From Meishania sp964351985 (GTDB lineage: Bacteria; Bacteroidota; Bacteroidia; Flavobacteriales; Flavobacteriaceae): a DNA stretch of 64,000 nucleotides. The DNA lies in the NCBI GenBank assembly GCA_964351985.1, contig CAYGPR010000011.1:1-64000 (forward strand), given 5' to 3'. Made by a program: the position numbers and the translations under genes. The notes under the pieces are model-generated. The model was given only the letters and a program-made list of their open reading frames with translations. It had not been told where the DNA came from and ran no database searches. Shown here one piece after another: positions 25,506 through 35,400 of this stretch. The first letter of the stretch is position 1; each line of letters opens with the position of its first letter.

Positions 25506-26312
25506 CTACCTAATTTCAAAGGTCAAAGTTGCCCAATTCGATTCGTAATCCAAGCCTTCTTCATTGCTTTTTGCCATGTGAATCGTTGCTACATACCATT
25601 TTCCAGTTAGATTCGGTACCATGGTTAAAATTCCTTCAGCATTGGTCGTAGTGGAGTTTTCGCTATCATGTGCATCCTTGCCTGGTATTGAGGTGCTATA
25701 ATGCACAGTTTGATTCACTAATGGGTTTCCTTGCCACAAGAGTTTAAACGAAACGGATTCTCCGACTTTATGATCAAAAGGATTGTCTACGGGTATAAAC
25801 TCGATCGGATATCCCAAAGCGATATCATATCCTTCCGAAGTTTTATTGCCCACCTGCAAAAGTGCTTTCACATGTTTTGAATATTTTTCTTTGGCACCGG
25901 AATCCATGATTCCTTCCTTTTTTCTTTCGGCTGTTGTTCTTTCAAGTCCCTCATGTTCAAGATATTCATTGAAATCTTCGGCCGTCATTTCCAATACTTT
26001 GGGCAGCGTGGAGATACCTGCCACATAAGTACCTTCGGTTTTGGTCATGAACTTTAGATAAGTTTTTTTATCCCTGGTATAAAAATCATTTTTCGCGGGT
26101 TTGAACATGTAATCGGGACCTATGATTTTTGGAGTAACAATTCTATCGGTGGTGATTTCGTTTTCGCTCTTATCAAAAGTACCGTTGAACAAAAAAAGCT
26201 CATAAGCTTTATTCGGCTCCAAAAAATGGCTGTCGGATTTCAGAAATAGTTCGTGGGAGGAAAAAATAAAGAATGTAGAAAATAAAAGTGCTGTTCTTAA
26301 AAATGTTTTCAT
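25506..26312 (-). CDS. Exported DUF4198 domain protein
   Basis: A 268-residue protein with a signal peptide (TALLFSTFFIFSSHELFLKS). HELFLKSDSHFLEPNKAYELFLFNG at the start of the mature part and the Ig-like C-terminal region (GESVSFKLLWQGNPLVNQTV, TNAEGILTMVPNLTGKWYVA) are the usual signs of DUF4198, a family often linked to metal-ion transport and related to NikM/CbiN-type or NikK-like additional components. A TonB receptor or transporter is not next to it. It converges with lptB, with 2 bp between them. Actual function is unknown. Confidence 0.85.
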   Translation of the reverse strand: MKTFLRTALLFSTFFIFSSHELFLKSDSHFLEPNKAYELFLFNGTFDKSENEITTDRIVTPKIIGPDYMFKPAKNDFYTRDKKTYLKFMTKTEGTYVAGISTLPKVLEMTAEDFNEYLEHEGLERTTAERKKEGIMDSGAKEKYSKHVKALLQVGNKTSEGYDIALGYPIEFIPVDNPFDHKVGESVSFKLLWQGNPLVNQTVHYSTSIPGKDAHDSENSTTTNAEGILTMVPNLTGKWYVATIHMAKSNEEGLDYESNWATLTFEIR

Positions 26313-26423
26313 AGGTATTCAATTTATAATACCTACGGAATTTACAAGAGTAAGGTTTTACAATCAACTATTTTCTTTGATTGGATCAAGAAATATTCTG
26401 TAAGCGCAAATTTCAATATGAAA

Positions 26424-27173
26424 TTACTTACCGTATTTTACGATTAACGAACTTAAAATATAAAAAGCAACGATCAACGGCACGGCCAAAAATTGCATCG
26501 TAATCAAAAGTACCAAGCTGATAATGATAAATATGTAGCGCAGGGCATTGTCCTTAAAACCCCTATTTTTGAATTTCAAGGCAAAGAGTTCGATTTTGGA
26601 GTTCAGCAAATAGCAGCTAAGCAATGTCATCCCGATCAAAAACCACTGGTTTAAAATAATGGTATTTAAAAAATCGCTGTTGTGGTAAAGAAGAATCAAG
26701 GGCAGGGATACTATCAAAAGTGCATTCGCAGGTGTTGGCAGCCCTATAAAAGAATCTTGTTGATCTTCATCTAAATTAAACTTCGCCAAACGATAGGCCG
26801 AGGCCATTGTAATCAAGAAACCGATAAAGGGAAGTGGCGCCACTTTTAGCCCCACCCAAAAAGTAGAATCAGCCATATCGGAAGATAAGTCGATATTCCA
26901 TCCACCGCTCATACTCATACCCAATAATTGAAACATGACAATGCCTGGTACCAATCCGCTGGTGATAACATCGGCAAGAGAATCCAATTGCAGCCCTAGC
27001 TCACTTTTTACATCTAAAATTCGAGCGGCAAGACCGTCGAAAAAATCGAAGATAATTCCCAAAAACATGAATGTTGCGGCCAATTCCAACTGGTTCAAGA
27101 CCGCAAAAACTACGGCAACACAGCCGCAAAAAACGTTCATCAACGTTATGAGATTTGGAATATGTCTTTTCAT
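26424..27173 (-). CDS. pssA: CDP-diacylglycerol-serine O-phosphatidyltransferase
   Basis: A 249-residue membrane enzyme of the CDP-alcohol phosphatidyltransferase family. The active-site motif DGLAARILDVKSELGLQLDS followed by LAD has the D-G-x2-A-R-x8-G-x3-D-x3-D pattern, with four Asp that hold metal and CDP. About seven hydrophobic segments span the length. MKRHIPNLITLMNVFCGC at the start and the chain length agree with PssA, which makes phosphatidylserine as precursor of phosphatidylethanolamine. ATG 27173 is chosen over a TTG at 27179. It is monocistronic and divergent from the DUF4105 gene. Confidence 0.93.
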   Translation of the reverse strand: MKRHIPNLITLMNVFCGCVAVVFAVLNQLELAATFMFLGIIFDFFDGLAARILDVKSELGLQLDSLADVITSGLVPGIVMFQLLGMSMSGGWNIDLSSDMADSTFWVGLKVAPLPFIGFLITMASAYRLAKFNLDEDQQDSFIGLPTPANALLIVSLPLILLYHNSDFLNTIILNQWFLIGMTLLSCYLLNSKIELFALKFKNRGFKDNALRYIFIIISLVLLITMQFLAVPLIVAFYILSSLIVKYGK

Positions 27174-27273
27174 TATCAACCTTGATTTCAGTAAAAATAA
27201 GATAATTTTTCGGTTGCGATTTTAGAGCCATATTTTATTCGGATATTTGTTTAAAATATTTCCATAGCGTACC

Positions 27274-28458
27274 ATGCGATTAAAAAAATGGCTCTTCCTT
27301 ATACTTTTTTTGATTCCCATAACTGGTTTTCTACAGGTGCCGGAACTATCTCCACTTTCCAAAATCAGTTTGTTGACCAGTGGCCCAGGCGATATTTTGT
27401 ATACCGCATTCGGTCATAGTGCCATTCGGGTGCAAGACCCGACTTTAGGGTTTGATGTAGTCTATAACTACGGAGTATTCGATACACGTGGAGAAAATTT
27501 CTACTTGAAGTTCTCTCAAGGTCGAATGGATTATTTGTTGGTACGCGAAGGGTACGAATCGTATCTGAGAGATTATAAGTTGACCAACCGCTGGGTAACC
27601 GAACAACAACTGAATCTTTCGTTGCCGGAAAAGAAAAAACTTTTCAAATACCTAGAAAACAACAACTTACCTGAGAATAAAATCTATGCCTACGATTATT
27701 TCTCAAATAATTGTGCAACAAAGATTTGGTTCGTGCTTGAGGAAAGTTTTGGAAAAAAACTGGCCTTTGATCCAAATTATGTTGATCAACGTTATTCTTT
27801 TCGAGAGCTTGTACACCAGCATATCAAAAAGAACTCATGGGGCGCTTTCGGCATCGATCTTGCCCTTGGCGCGAATATAGACAGAAAAGCCACTGCTAAA
27901 GAACACCTCTATCTACCCATATATGTCATGCGACAGTTCGAAGTTGCCAAACTGAACGGTGCCCCGTTGGCCCAAAAAGCTGAACCGACCTTTGAGGCCT
28001 CTCCCGAAAAAAACTCTTTCAGTTTCTTTACTTCACCCCTGTTCCTTTCATTGATTTTTTCAATCGTAATATTAGGGATTACTTACTCCGATTTCAAAAA
28101 AAACAAAAGAAGTCGTGCGCTTGATTTTGGTATTTTTCTGATTACAGGGCTAGCTGGGTCGCTCATATTCTATCTGTGGTTTTTGACCGATCATATCTGG
28201 ACGGTACGGAACTATAATATTTTATGGGCCTTTCCTCTAAACCTGATACTTTGCTTTTTCATTTTGAGAAAAAAAACAAGCCCTAAAATCAAAAATTATT
28301 TCCTTTTTATACTTGGGCTTTTAGTTTTGATGCTTGGTTTTTGGGTATTTGGGATACAAGAATTTTCGCCTGTATTGATTCCCTTAATGATTGCTTTAGC
28401 TATACGTTACCTCTATCTTTGGAGGTTTAACGATAGTGTCAAAACAACAACTTTATGA
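27274..28458 (+). CDS. DUF4105 membrane protein
   Basis: A 394-residue protein: signal peptide or anchor (LFLILFLIPITGFLQ), then a DUF4105/Lnb N-terminal-like periplasmic domain with the landmarks LLTSGPGDILYTAFGHSAIRV and NYGVFDTRGENFY and a Cys-x-x-K/N segment SNNCATKIWF, and a C-terminal region of four or five membrane spans (residues 255-385). DUF4105 shares the fold of NlpC/P60-like cysteine hydrolases, with Cys and His candidates at SNNCATK and AFGHSAI. Activity unproven. The ABC-F gene overlaps its end by 4 nt. Confidence 0.88.
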   Translation: MRLKKWLFLILFLIPITGFLQVPELSPLSKISLLTSGPGDILYTAFGHSAIRVQDPTLGFDVVYNYGVFDTRGENFYLKFSQGRMDYLLVREGYESYLRDYKLTNRWVTEQQLNLSLPEKKKLFKYLENNNLPENKIYAYDYFSNNCATKIWFVLEESFGKKLAFDPNYVDQRYSFRELVHQHIKKNSWGAFGIDLALGANIDRKATAKEHLYLPIYVMRQFEVAKLNGAPLAQKAEPTFEASPEKNSFSFFTSPLFLSLIFSIVILGITYSDFKKNKRSRALDFGIFLITGLAGSLIFYLWFLTDHIWTVRNYNILWAFPLNLILCFFILRKKTSPKIKNYFLFILGLLVLMLGFWVFGIQEFSPVLIPLMIALAIRYLYLWRFNDSVKTTTL

Positions 28459-30326
28459 ATCTTGTAACGGTAGAGAACATTTCAAAATCGTATGGTGAAC
28501 TCGTACTTTTTGAAGGTATTTCTTTTGGGATAAATAAAGACCAAAAAATCGCTTTGATCGCCAAAAATGGTACCGGGAAAACTTCCATCTTAAACATTCT
28601 TGCAGGTAACGATTCGCCGGATACGGGGCAGGTCAACTTTCGAAAAGGCATTCGGGTATCGTATTTGGAACAAGAACCGAATTTGAATCCTGATTTGACG
28701 GTTGAGCAGACCATCTTCGCCTCTGACAATGAAGTTTTAAAGGTCATCAGAAAATATGAAAAGGCCCTCGAAAATCCTGAAGATGCGGATGCATATCAAA
28801 AAGCCTTCGAGGCCATGGAGCGTTTCAATGCTTGGGATTTTGAAACCCAATACAAACAAATTTTGTTCAAACTAAAGTTGGAAGACCTTCATGCCAAGGT
28901 TGGAAAACTTTCAGGAGGGCAGAAAAAACGATTGGCCTTGGCCGATGCGCTCATAAATAGGCCTGAATTATTGATTCTCGACGAGCCTACGAACCACCTT
29001 GATCTTGAAATGATAGAATGGCTTGAGCAGTATTTTGCCAAAGAGAATATGACCTTGTTCATGGTAACGCACGACCGTTATTTTTTAGAAAGGGTCTGCA
29101 ACGAGATCATCGAATTGGATAATGGCACGCTGTACCCTTATAAAGGCAATTATTCCTATTATTTGGAAAAAAAAGAGGCCCGAATCGAGCAAGAAGCGGT
29201 AGAGCAACACAAATCAAAACTCCTTTTCAAGAAAGAATTGGACTGGATGCGGAGACAGCCCAAAGCACGTACTACAAAATCGAAATCGCGTATCGATGAT
29301 TTTCATCAGATAAAAGAAAAAGCCAATCAGCGCCGAAAGGAACACGAGGTACAATTGGAAATAAACATGGAGCGGGTCGGAAGTAAGATTTTGGAACTAC
29401 ATAAAATATCGAAATCCTATCCCGGTAAACCCATTCTAGAGAAATTCGATTATGTCTTTACCAAGGGAGAACGGGTCGGGGTTATCGGAAAGAACGGTAC
29501 AGGCAAATCTACTTTTTTGAATATCATCACAGGAACCGATACTCCGGATGCCGGTAAGGTTGTGGTAGGGGACACGATAAAATTTGGCTATTATACTCAA
29601 AAAGGGATTATCATAAAAGAAGGCCAAAAAGTCATCGATGTCATTCGCGATTTTGGGGATTTTATTCCCCTAAAAAAAGGAAGACAGATCTCGGCACAAC
29701 AATTATTGGAACGCTTTCTTTTCGACCGTAAAAAACAATATGATTTTGTCGAGAAACTGAGCGGCGGCGAACGTAAACGATTATATCTGTGTACGGTGTT
29801 GATACAAAATCCGAACTTCTTGATTTTGGACGAGCCGACCAACGACCTCGATATCGTGACCTTGAACGTGTTGGAGAGCTTCTTGCTCGATTTTCCGGGA
29901 TGTCTTATCGTAGTCTCGCACGACCGTTATTTCATGGACAAGATCGTCGACCATTTGTTTGTCTTTCGCGGAGATGCCGTAGTAGAAAACTTTCCGGGGA
30001 ATTACTCCGACTTCCGCGCCTATGAGGATAGTGCCATCATAGAGAACAGGGCCGAAAAACAAAATGAGGCAAAAAAGCCAAAAAATAGCTGGAAAAGTGA
30101 CGAAAAGGAACCAAAATTGACCTATTTGGAGCAAAAAGAGCACAAAACACTTGAAAAAGAGATTCAGAAGTTAGAAACTAAAAAAGAAAAAATTCAACTT
30201 GAGTTTGCCGATGGCACATTATCGGGAGAAGATATCGACAAACTGTCCATAGAACTCAAAGAAATCTCGGATGCTATTGAACTAAAAACAGAACGCTGGT
30301 TCGAGCTTTCGGCGATGTTGGAGTAA
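28455..30326 (+). CDS. ABC-F family ATPase
   Basis: A 623-residue soluble protein with two complete ABC domains and no membrane part: first Walker A AKNGTGKTS and signature LSGGQKKRLALADAL, second Walker A GKNGTGKST and signature LSGGERKRLYLCTVL, both with DEPTNHLDLE or DEPTNDLDIV Walker B regions. The interdomain linker (KELDWMRRQPKARTTKSKSRIDDF) is the signature of ABC-F translation factors of the Uup type. The charged coiled C-terminus (LEKEIQKLETKKEKIQLEF) supports Uup, which acts on ribosomes and on branched DNA. It overlaps the DUF4105 gene by 4 nt. Confidence 0.92.
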   Translation: MNLVTVENISKSYGELVLFEGISFGINKDQKIALIAKNGTGKTSILNILAGNDSPDTGQVNFRKGIRVSYLEQEPNLNPDLTVEQTIFASDNEVLKVIRKYEKALENPEDADAYQKAFEAMERFNAWDFETQYKQILFKLKLEDLHAKVGKLSGGQKKRLALADALINRPELLILDEPTNHLDLEMIEWLEQYFAKENMTLFMVTHDRYFLERVCNEIIELDNGTLYPYKGNYSYYLEKKEARIEQEAVEQHKSKLLFKKELDWMRRQPKARTTKSKSRIDDFHQIKEKANQRRKEHEVQLEINMERVGSKILELHKISKSYPGKPILEKFDYVFTKGERVGVIGKNGTGKSTFLNIITGTDTPDAGKVVVGDTIKFGYYTQKGIIIKEGQKVIDVIRDFGDFIPLKKGRQISAQQLLERFLFDRKKQYDFVEKLSGGERKRLYLCTVLIQNPNFLILDEPTNDLDIVTLNVLESFLLDFPGCLIVVSHDRYFMDKIVDHLFVFRGDAVVENFPGNYSDFRAYEDSAIIENRAEKQNEAKKPKNSWKSDEKEPKLTYLEQKEHKTLEKEIQKLETKKEKIQLEFADGTLSGEDIDKLSIELKEISDAIELKTERWFELSAMLE

Positions 30327-30429
30327 CCCCAGAACATCTATTTTAAAGATTGAAGAAAATTGATAATTGCAAAGTTGTTCATACATTTCAACCTGTGCGT
30401 CATTTCGGCTTCTCACCTCAAACCTGTGC

Positions 30430-30483
30430 TGAGCGCAGTCGAAGTGCGAGGGGAGGTGGATTCCCGTCCGCCTTTAGCGGACG
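30430..30483. repeat. Repeat-rich intergenic hairpin region
   Basis: TGAGCGCAGTCGAAGTGCGAG, a widespread intergenic motif, precedes a 7-bp perfect hairpin CGTCCGC-CTTTA-GCGGACG at 30465-30483. Nothing coding is visible here. Confidence 0.5.
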
Positions 30484-30540
30484 AGAAGACGGAGGGGGTT
30501 GAAAGACCGAACCCACGGAATAGAACCAAATCTTAAAGCA

Positions 30541-31038
30541 ATGCCAAGATTATTTCGATATCTGAACTTCCTCCTAACCTCCACTAATCGGCACGGAGTT
30601 CACTCCCCCTTTATATTTCGATATGTCACCGAATGTCTTCACTCCAAGAAAAAACTCGCTTCAAAAAAATCATTGAATGTACTACTAAAAAGTATAAGTC
30701 ATTTTGAAGTGAAAAGTGTTGCACTTCCTTTTAATAATGAATCGATTCAAAATCAATTGATTTCTCAGTTTTCATACGTTACGTTCGGCACTTTACCTTA
30801 TGACCTGATGTTTATGGATATCGAAGATTACGAACCCAAGTACCTAGAGCAATCCACCCAACTGCATAATGGTACGATAATGATATTCGACAATTTGTAT
30901 AGAAATGATAAGGCATCCAGAATCTGGGAAGCCATCAAGGCACATGAAAAAGTAACCGTTACCCTTGATCTTTTCCATTGCGGAGTGGTATTTTTCAGAA
31001 AAGAACAAGTCAAAGAGCATTTTAAGATTCGAATATAA
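30541..31038 (+). CDS. Degenerate SAM-dependent methyltransferase-like protein
   Basis: A 165-residue protein. Both ends resemble a flavobacterial class I methyltransferase family: the N-terminus STNRHGVHSPFIFRYVTECL and the C-terminus VTVTLDLFHCGVVFFRKEQVKEHF. Between them the family normally has about 80 more residues with a glycine-rich SAM-binding motif (ELGTSLG-type) and the D/E loop; here the chain goes straight from KKSLNVLLKSISHF to a YDLMFMDI-type strand 4. Without that motif it cannot bind SAM in the usual way. I read it as a shortened, possibly repurposed or decaying copy. The frame is intact. The region upstream is full of repeats; an in-frame TTG at 30499 is an unlikely start. 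Confidence 0.7.
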   Translation: MPRLFRYLNFLLTSTNRHGVHSPFIFRYVTECLHSKKKLASKKSLNVLLKSISHFEVKSVALPFNNESIQNQLISQFSYVTFGTLPYDLMFMDIEDYEPKYLEQSTQLHNGTIMIFDNLYRNDKASRIWEAIKAHEKVTVTLDLFHCGVVFFRKEQVKEHFKIRI

Positions 31039-31055
31039 ATCGATATTTTTATCAT

Positions 31056-31196
31056 ATGTACAATATGTATTATGTTCTAGGTGCGGTCGCAGTAATTTAT
31101 CTTTTGATTTCCATGAGTAACCGAAGGAAATCGAAACAACGAAAATCGCGTAAGTTCATGGACAATTATAAACGTAAGGATAAGAAAGAAGAATGA
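31056..31196 (+). CDS. Small single-span membrane protein
   Basis: A 46-residue ORF missed by length filters: MYNMYYVLGAVAVIYLLISM forms one membrane span, followed by a very basic tail (SNRRKSKQRKSRKFMDNYKR, then KDKKEE). It starts 17 nt after the methyltransferase-like gene and stops 54 nt before the adenosyltransferase gene. The span-plus-basic-tail layout and correct spacing support a real gene. Function unknown; a membrane-anchored regulator or assembly factor is conceivable, but nothing shows it. Confidence 0.65.
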   Translation: MYNMYYVLGAVAVIYLLISMSNRRKSKQRKSRKFMDNYKRKDKKEE

Positions 31197-31250
31197 GGTT
31201 TTATGGCCGTCTTGAAGTCGACCTGAACAGAACTTGAACTTGAACTTGAA

Positions 31251-31826
31251 ATGAAAATATATACAAAGACTGGTGATAACGGTACCACAGCCCTTTTCGG
31301 TGGTACTCGCGTCAAGAAACATCACATACGTATCGAAAGTTATGGTACTATTGATGAGTTGAATTCTTGGTTGGGCCTTCTTCGCGACCAAAATATCGAT
31401 GACAGTTCAAAAAAAACCTTGATGCTGATCCAGGAAAAATTGTTCACGGTGGGAGCAATTTTGGCAACAGATCCCGAAAAAAGTATTTTAAAAAGCGGAA
31501 AGGAACGCTTGAATATTCCTAAAATAGATATGGAGGACATCAAATTTTTAGAAAAAGAAATCGATAACATGGATGAGAATCTGCCTCCTATGACCCATTT
31601 TATACTTCCCGGCGGGCATACCACTGTGTCATACTGTCATATCGCACGAACAGTCTGCCGTAGGTCCGAACGTCTGGCATCGCATCTTCACGAAAATGAG
31701 CCTTTTGATGAAAGAGTGCTCAATTATATCAATAGACTGTCAGACTATTTGTTTGTCTTGGCACGAAAGTTGTCCAAAGATTTACAGGCAGAGGAAATAA
31801 AATGGATTCCCGAAAAAAAGGTCTAA
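31251..31826 (+). CDS. Cob(I)yrinic acid a,c-diamide adenosyltransferase, PduO type
   Basis: A 191-residue cytoplasmic enzyme of the PduO/EutT-like type. The N-terminal ATP-binding motif TKTGDNGTTALFGGTRVKK and the conserved TIDELNSWLGLLRD segment, HFILPGGHTTVSYCHIARTVCRRSER, and the C-terminal RLSDYLFVLARKL are all diagnostic. It adds the 5-prime-deoxyadenosyl group to cob(I)alamin. The start follows a GAACTTGAACTTGAA repeat that ends at the ATG. No riboswitch or other B12 gene is seen nearby. Confidence 0.93.
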   Translation: MKIYTKTGDNGTTALFGGTRVKKHHIRIESYGTIDELNSWLGLLRDQNIDDSSKKTLMLIQEKLFTVGAILATDPEKSILKSGKERLNIPKIDMEDIKFLEKEIDNMDENLPPMTHFILPGGHTTVSYCHIARTVCRRSERLASHLHENEPFDERVLNYINRLSDYLFVLARKLSKDLQAEEIKWIPEKKV

Positions 31827-31907
31827 TAAATCCCTGATTTCTTCGTTATCAATTTATTCAAGCAAAAGGTATTGTTGATAAAATAGTCGAAATACTTGCT
31901 AAAAAAG

Positions 31908-31937
31908 TTGGCTATTTGCTTTAAAAATTTACTTTTG
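31908..31937 (+). promoter_or_regulatory. Promoter of the DUF2795 gene
   Basis: TTGG (31908-31911) is followed after 18 bp by TACTTTTG (31930-31937), matching TAnnTTTG. The ATG at 31965 lies 27 nt further, giving a short leader. Confidence 0.65.
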
Positions 31938-31964
31938 CAAAAATTTTAAAATCAAACTATTACA

Positions 31965-32189
31965 ATGTATTGGACATTAGAACTAGCGTCTTATTTGAGT
32001 GACGCACCATGGCCGGCCACAAAGGATGAACTAATCGATTATTCCATCCGTACGGGAGCTCCCCTTGAGGTTGTAGAAAACCTTCAATCAATGGAGGAGG
32101 AAGGTGGCGAGATATACGAGTCCATCGAAGAAATTTGGCCAGACTACCCTACCGAAGAAGATTACCTCTGGAACGAGGACGAATATTAA
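31965..32189 (+). CDS. DUF2795 small conserved protein
   Basis: A 74-residue acidic protein with the DUF2795 core SYLSDAPWPATKDELIDYSIRTGAPLEVVENLQ and an acidic C-terminus ending in DEDEY, a form that is extremely conserved among flavobacteria. DUF2795 resembles a small helical fold; no biochemical function is established to my knowledge. It has its own promoter upstream and its own Rho-independent terminator directly after the stop, and so is a single-gene transcript. Confidence 0.9.
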   Translation: MYWTLELASYLSDAPWPATKDELIDYSIRTGAPLEVVENLQSMEEEGGEIYESIEEIWPDYPTEEDYLWNEDEY

Positions 32190-32209
32190 TAACGATTACG
32201 TTAATTGAA

Positions 32210-32241
32210 TCAAAAAAGTCTCCTAGGAGGCTTTTTTTTTG
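32210..32241 (+). terminator. Rho-independent terminator
   Basis: AGTCTCCTAGGAGGCT forms a perfect stem (with one G-T pair) followed by nine T; an A-run lies in front. Confidence 0.85.
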
Positions 32242-32401
32242 TGTAATTTTGGCAGGCTTTTGGCATGTTTTGTAGGTATTTATAAACTGGAATGCCTTTT
32301 GCTAACCAATACCCGTCAGTCATAAAGACTTACATTTTAGATATTTTAAAACGGTCCATGGTTTCTCATCGACTTGTTTTTCCAATAAATAACAGCATAT
32401 T

Positions 32402-35400
32402 ATGAGTTTTATAAATTCGGTACTAAAGGCTTTTGTAGGTGATAAGTCTAAAAAAGATGTAAAAGAACTACAACCTTTGGTCAATCAAATAAAATCGTTC
32501 GAATCTGCTTTAGAAGGTCTAAGTCTCGATGAGCTTCGGGCAAAGACAGCAACCTTCAAGGCTAAGATTAAAGAAAATACCAAAGAAATCGATGCCAAAA
32601 TCGAGGAGTTACAGGAAGAAGTTAAAGCCTCTTTAGATATAGATAAGAATGAAGAGCTTTATGGGGAAATCGATACCTTGAAAGAAGAGCTTTACAAAAT
32701 CTCAGAAGATACCTTGAACGAGATTCTACCCGAGGCCTTCGCAGTAGTCAAGGAGACTGCCAAGCGTTTTAAAGATAATGAGACCTTGACCGTAAGCGCT
32801 TCGGAATATGATAGATTGCTCTCCGGAGATAAAGACTATGTAACCTTGGACGGAGACAATGCTATCTGGAAAAATTCTTGGGGTGCAGCAGGCAAAGAGG
32901 TGACTTGGGACATGGTACACTACGATGTACAATTGATAGGGGGTATTTGTTTGCACCAAGGTAAAATTGCGGAGATGCAAACCGGTGAAGGTAAGACCTT
33001 AGTGGCGACCTTGCCTTTATATCTCAATGCCCTTTCGGGCGACGGGTCGCATTTGGTAACGGTCAACGACTACCTCGCCAAAAGAGATAGTGCATGGATG
33101 GCCCCTATTTTTCAATTTCACGGTCTTTCGGTCGATTGTATCGACTATCATAGGCCTAATTCCGAAGGAAGACGGGCCGCATATAATGCCGATATCACCT
33201 ACGGTACGAACAACGAGTTTGGTTTTGATTACTTGAGGGACAATATGGCGCATACGCCAAAAGACTTGGTACAGCGACCCCATCATTACGCCATTGTCGA
33301 TGAGGTAGATTCGGTACTTATTGATGATGCACGTACACCGTTGATTATTTCTGGACCTGTACCGGAAGGTGACCGTCACGAATTCAACGAATTGAAGCCT
33401 AAGATTTCGGATATTGTAGGTAAACAAAAGCAGCACCTTACAGGTGTTTTGGCGGAAGCTAAAAAACTGATTACAGAAGGAGACACCAAAGAAGGAGGAT
33501 TTCTATTATTAAGGGTACACCGAGGACTTCCAAAAAACAAAGCACTCATTAAATTTTTGAGTGAAGAAGGGGTAAAACAGTTGCTGCAAAAAACGGAGAA
33601 CTTCTACATGCAGGACAATAACCGAGAAATGCCCAAGGTAGATGAAGACCTACTCTTTGTCATCGATGAGAAGAATAATCAAATCGAATTGACCGACAAA
33701 GGTGTCGAATACATTTCTGGCGCCGATAATAAAGATTTCTTTGTGATGCCTGACATCGGAGGCGAAATTGCAAAAATTGAAAGTCAGAACCTTGAAATCG
33801 AAAAGGAGGCTGAACTAAAAGAAGAGCTTTTCAAAGATTTTACAGTTAAGAGCGAGCGCATTCACACAATGAGCCAATTGCTCAAGGCCTATACCCTTTT
33901 TGAAAAGGATGTCGAGTATGTGGTGATGGAAAACAAGGTGATGATCGTTGATGAACAGACCGGCCGTATTATGGACGGCAGAAGATATTCAGATGGATTG
34001 CACCAAGCCATTGAGGCCAAGGAGAATGTAAAAATTGAGGCTTTGACCCAGACCTTTGCTACAGTAACGCTACAGAACTACTTTAGAATGTATCGCAAAT
34101 TGGCGGGTATGACCGGTACGGCCGTCACGGAGGCAGGTGAATTCTGGGAAATATACAAGTTGGATGTTATGGAAATTCCAACGAACCGACCTATCGCACG
34201 TGACGATAGAAACGATTTGATCTATAAGACCAAAAGGGAAAAATATAACGCGATTATCGATGAAGTCACCAAACTTTCCGAAGCAGGCCGACCGATATTG
34301 ATCGGTACGACTTCCGTAGAAATTTCTGAACTTCTGTCGCGTATGTTGAACATTCGAAAAGTCCCTCATAATGTGTTGAACGCGAAACTGCACAAGAAAG
34401 AAGCAGACGTTGTGGCAGAGGCAGGTAAATCAGGTATTGTAACCATAGCCACTAACATGGCCGGTCGTGGTACCGATATTAAACTCAGTGAAGAAGTTAA
34501 AAAAGCAGGCGGACTTGCCATCGTAGGCACAGAACGACATGATTCACGTCGTGTCGACAGACAGCTTCGAGGACGTTCAGGTCGACAAGGTGATCCAGGG
34601 TCTTCACAGTTCTACGTCTCTTTGGAGGATAATCTTATGCGCCTCTTTGGATCAGACCGTGTTGCCAAAATGATGGATAAAATGGGGCTCGAAGAAGGTG
34701 AGGTCATTCAGCATTCGATGATGACGAAGTCCATTGAACGGGCACAGAAAAAAGTTGAGGAAAACAACTTTGGGGTTCGTAAACGACTATTGGAGTACGA
34801 TGATGTCATGAACGCGCAACGTGAGGTAGTTTATAAACGAAGACGTCATGCGCTACAAGGTGAACGGTTGAAAGTTGATATTGCGAACATGGTTTACGAT
34901 ACGTGCGAGGTAATCGTGGATACCAATAAAGCGGCCAATGACTTCAAAAACTTTGAGTTTGAGTTAATCAAATATTTCTCCATTACTTCACCAATTTCAG
35001 AGAATGATTTTGCTAAAATGGGTGTACAGGAAATTGCGAACGCAGTGTACAAAGCGGCCTATGTTTATTATCAAAATAAAATAGAACGCAACGCCCAGAC
35101 CGCCTTTCCTGTCATTAAAAAAGTATACGAAGATAATGCCAACAAATTCGAGCGTATCGTTGTTCCCTTCACGGACGGTATCAAAACCTTGAACGTGGTT
35201 ACAAATCTAAAAGATGCTTATGAAAGTGATGGAAAACAATTGGTAACCGATTTTGAAAAGAATATCACGTTAGCTATTATCGATGATTCGTGGAAAACCC
35301 ACCTGCGCAAAATGGACGAATTGAAACAGTCCGTACAATTGGCGGTTCACGAACAAAAAGATCCTTTGCTGATCTATAAGTTCGAGGCTTTTGAACTATT

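Noticed and set aside
31827..31964. Cobalamin riboswitch near the adenosyltransferase gene
   Set aside because: No B12-box type sequence was seen upstream or downstream of the gene.
33017..33436. 139-aa minus-strand ORF inside secA
   Set aside because: Lies across SecA motifs; shadow frame.
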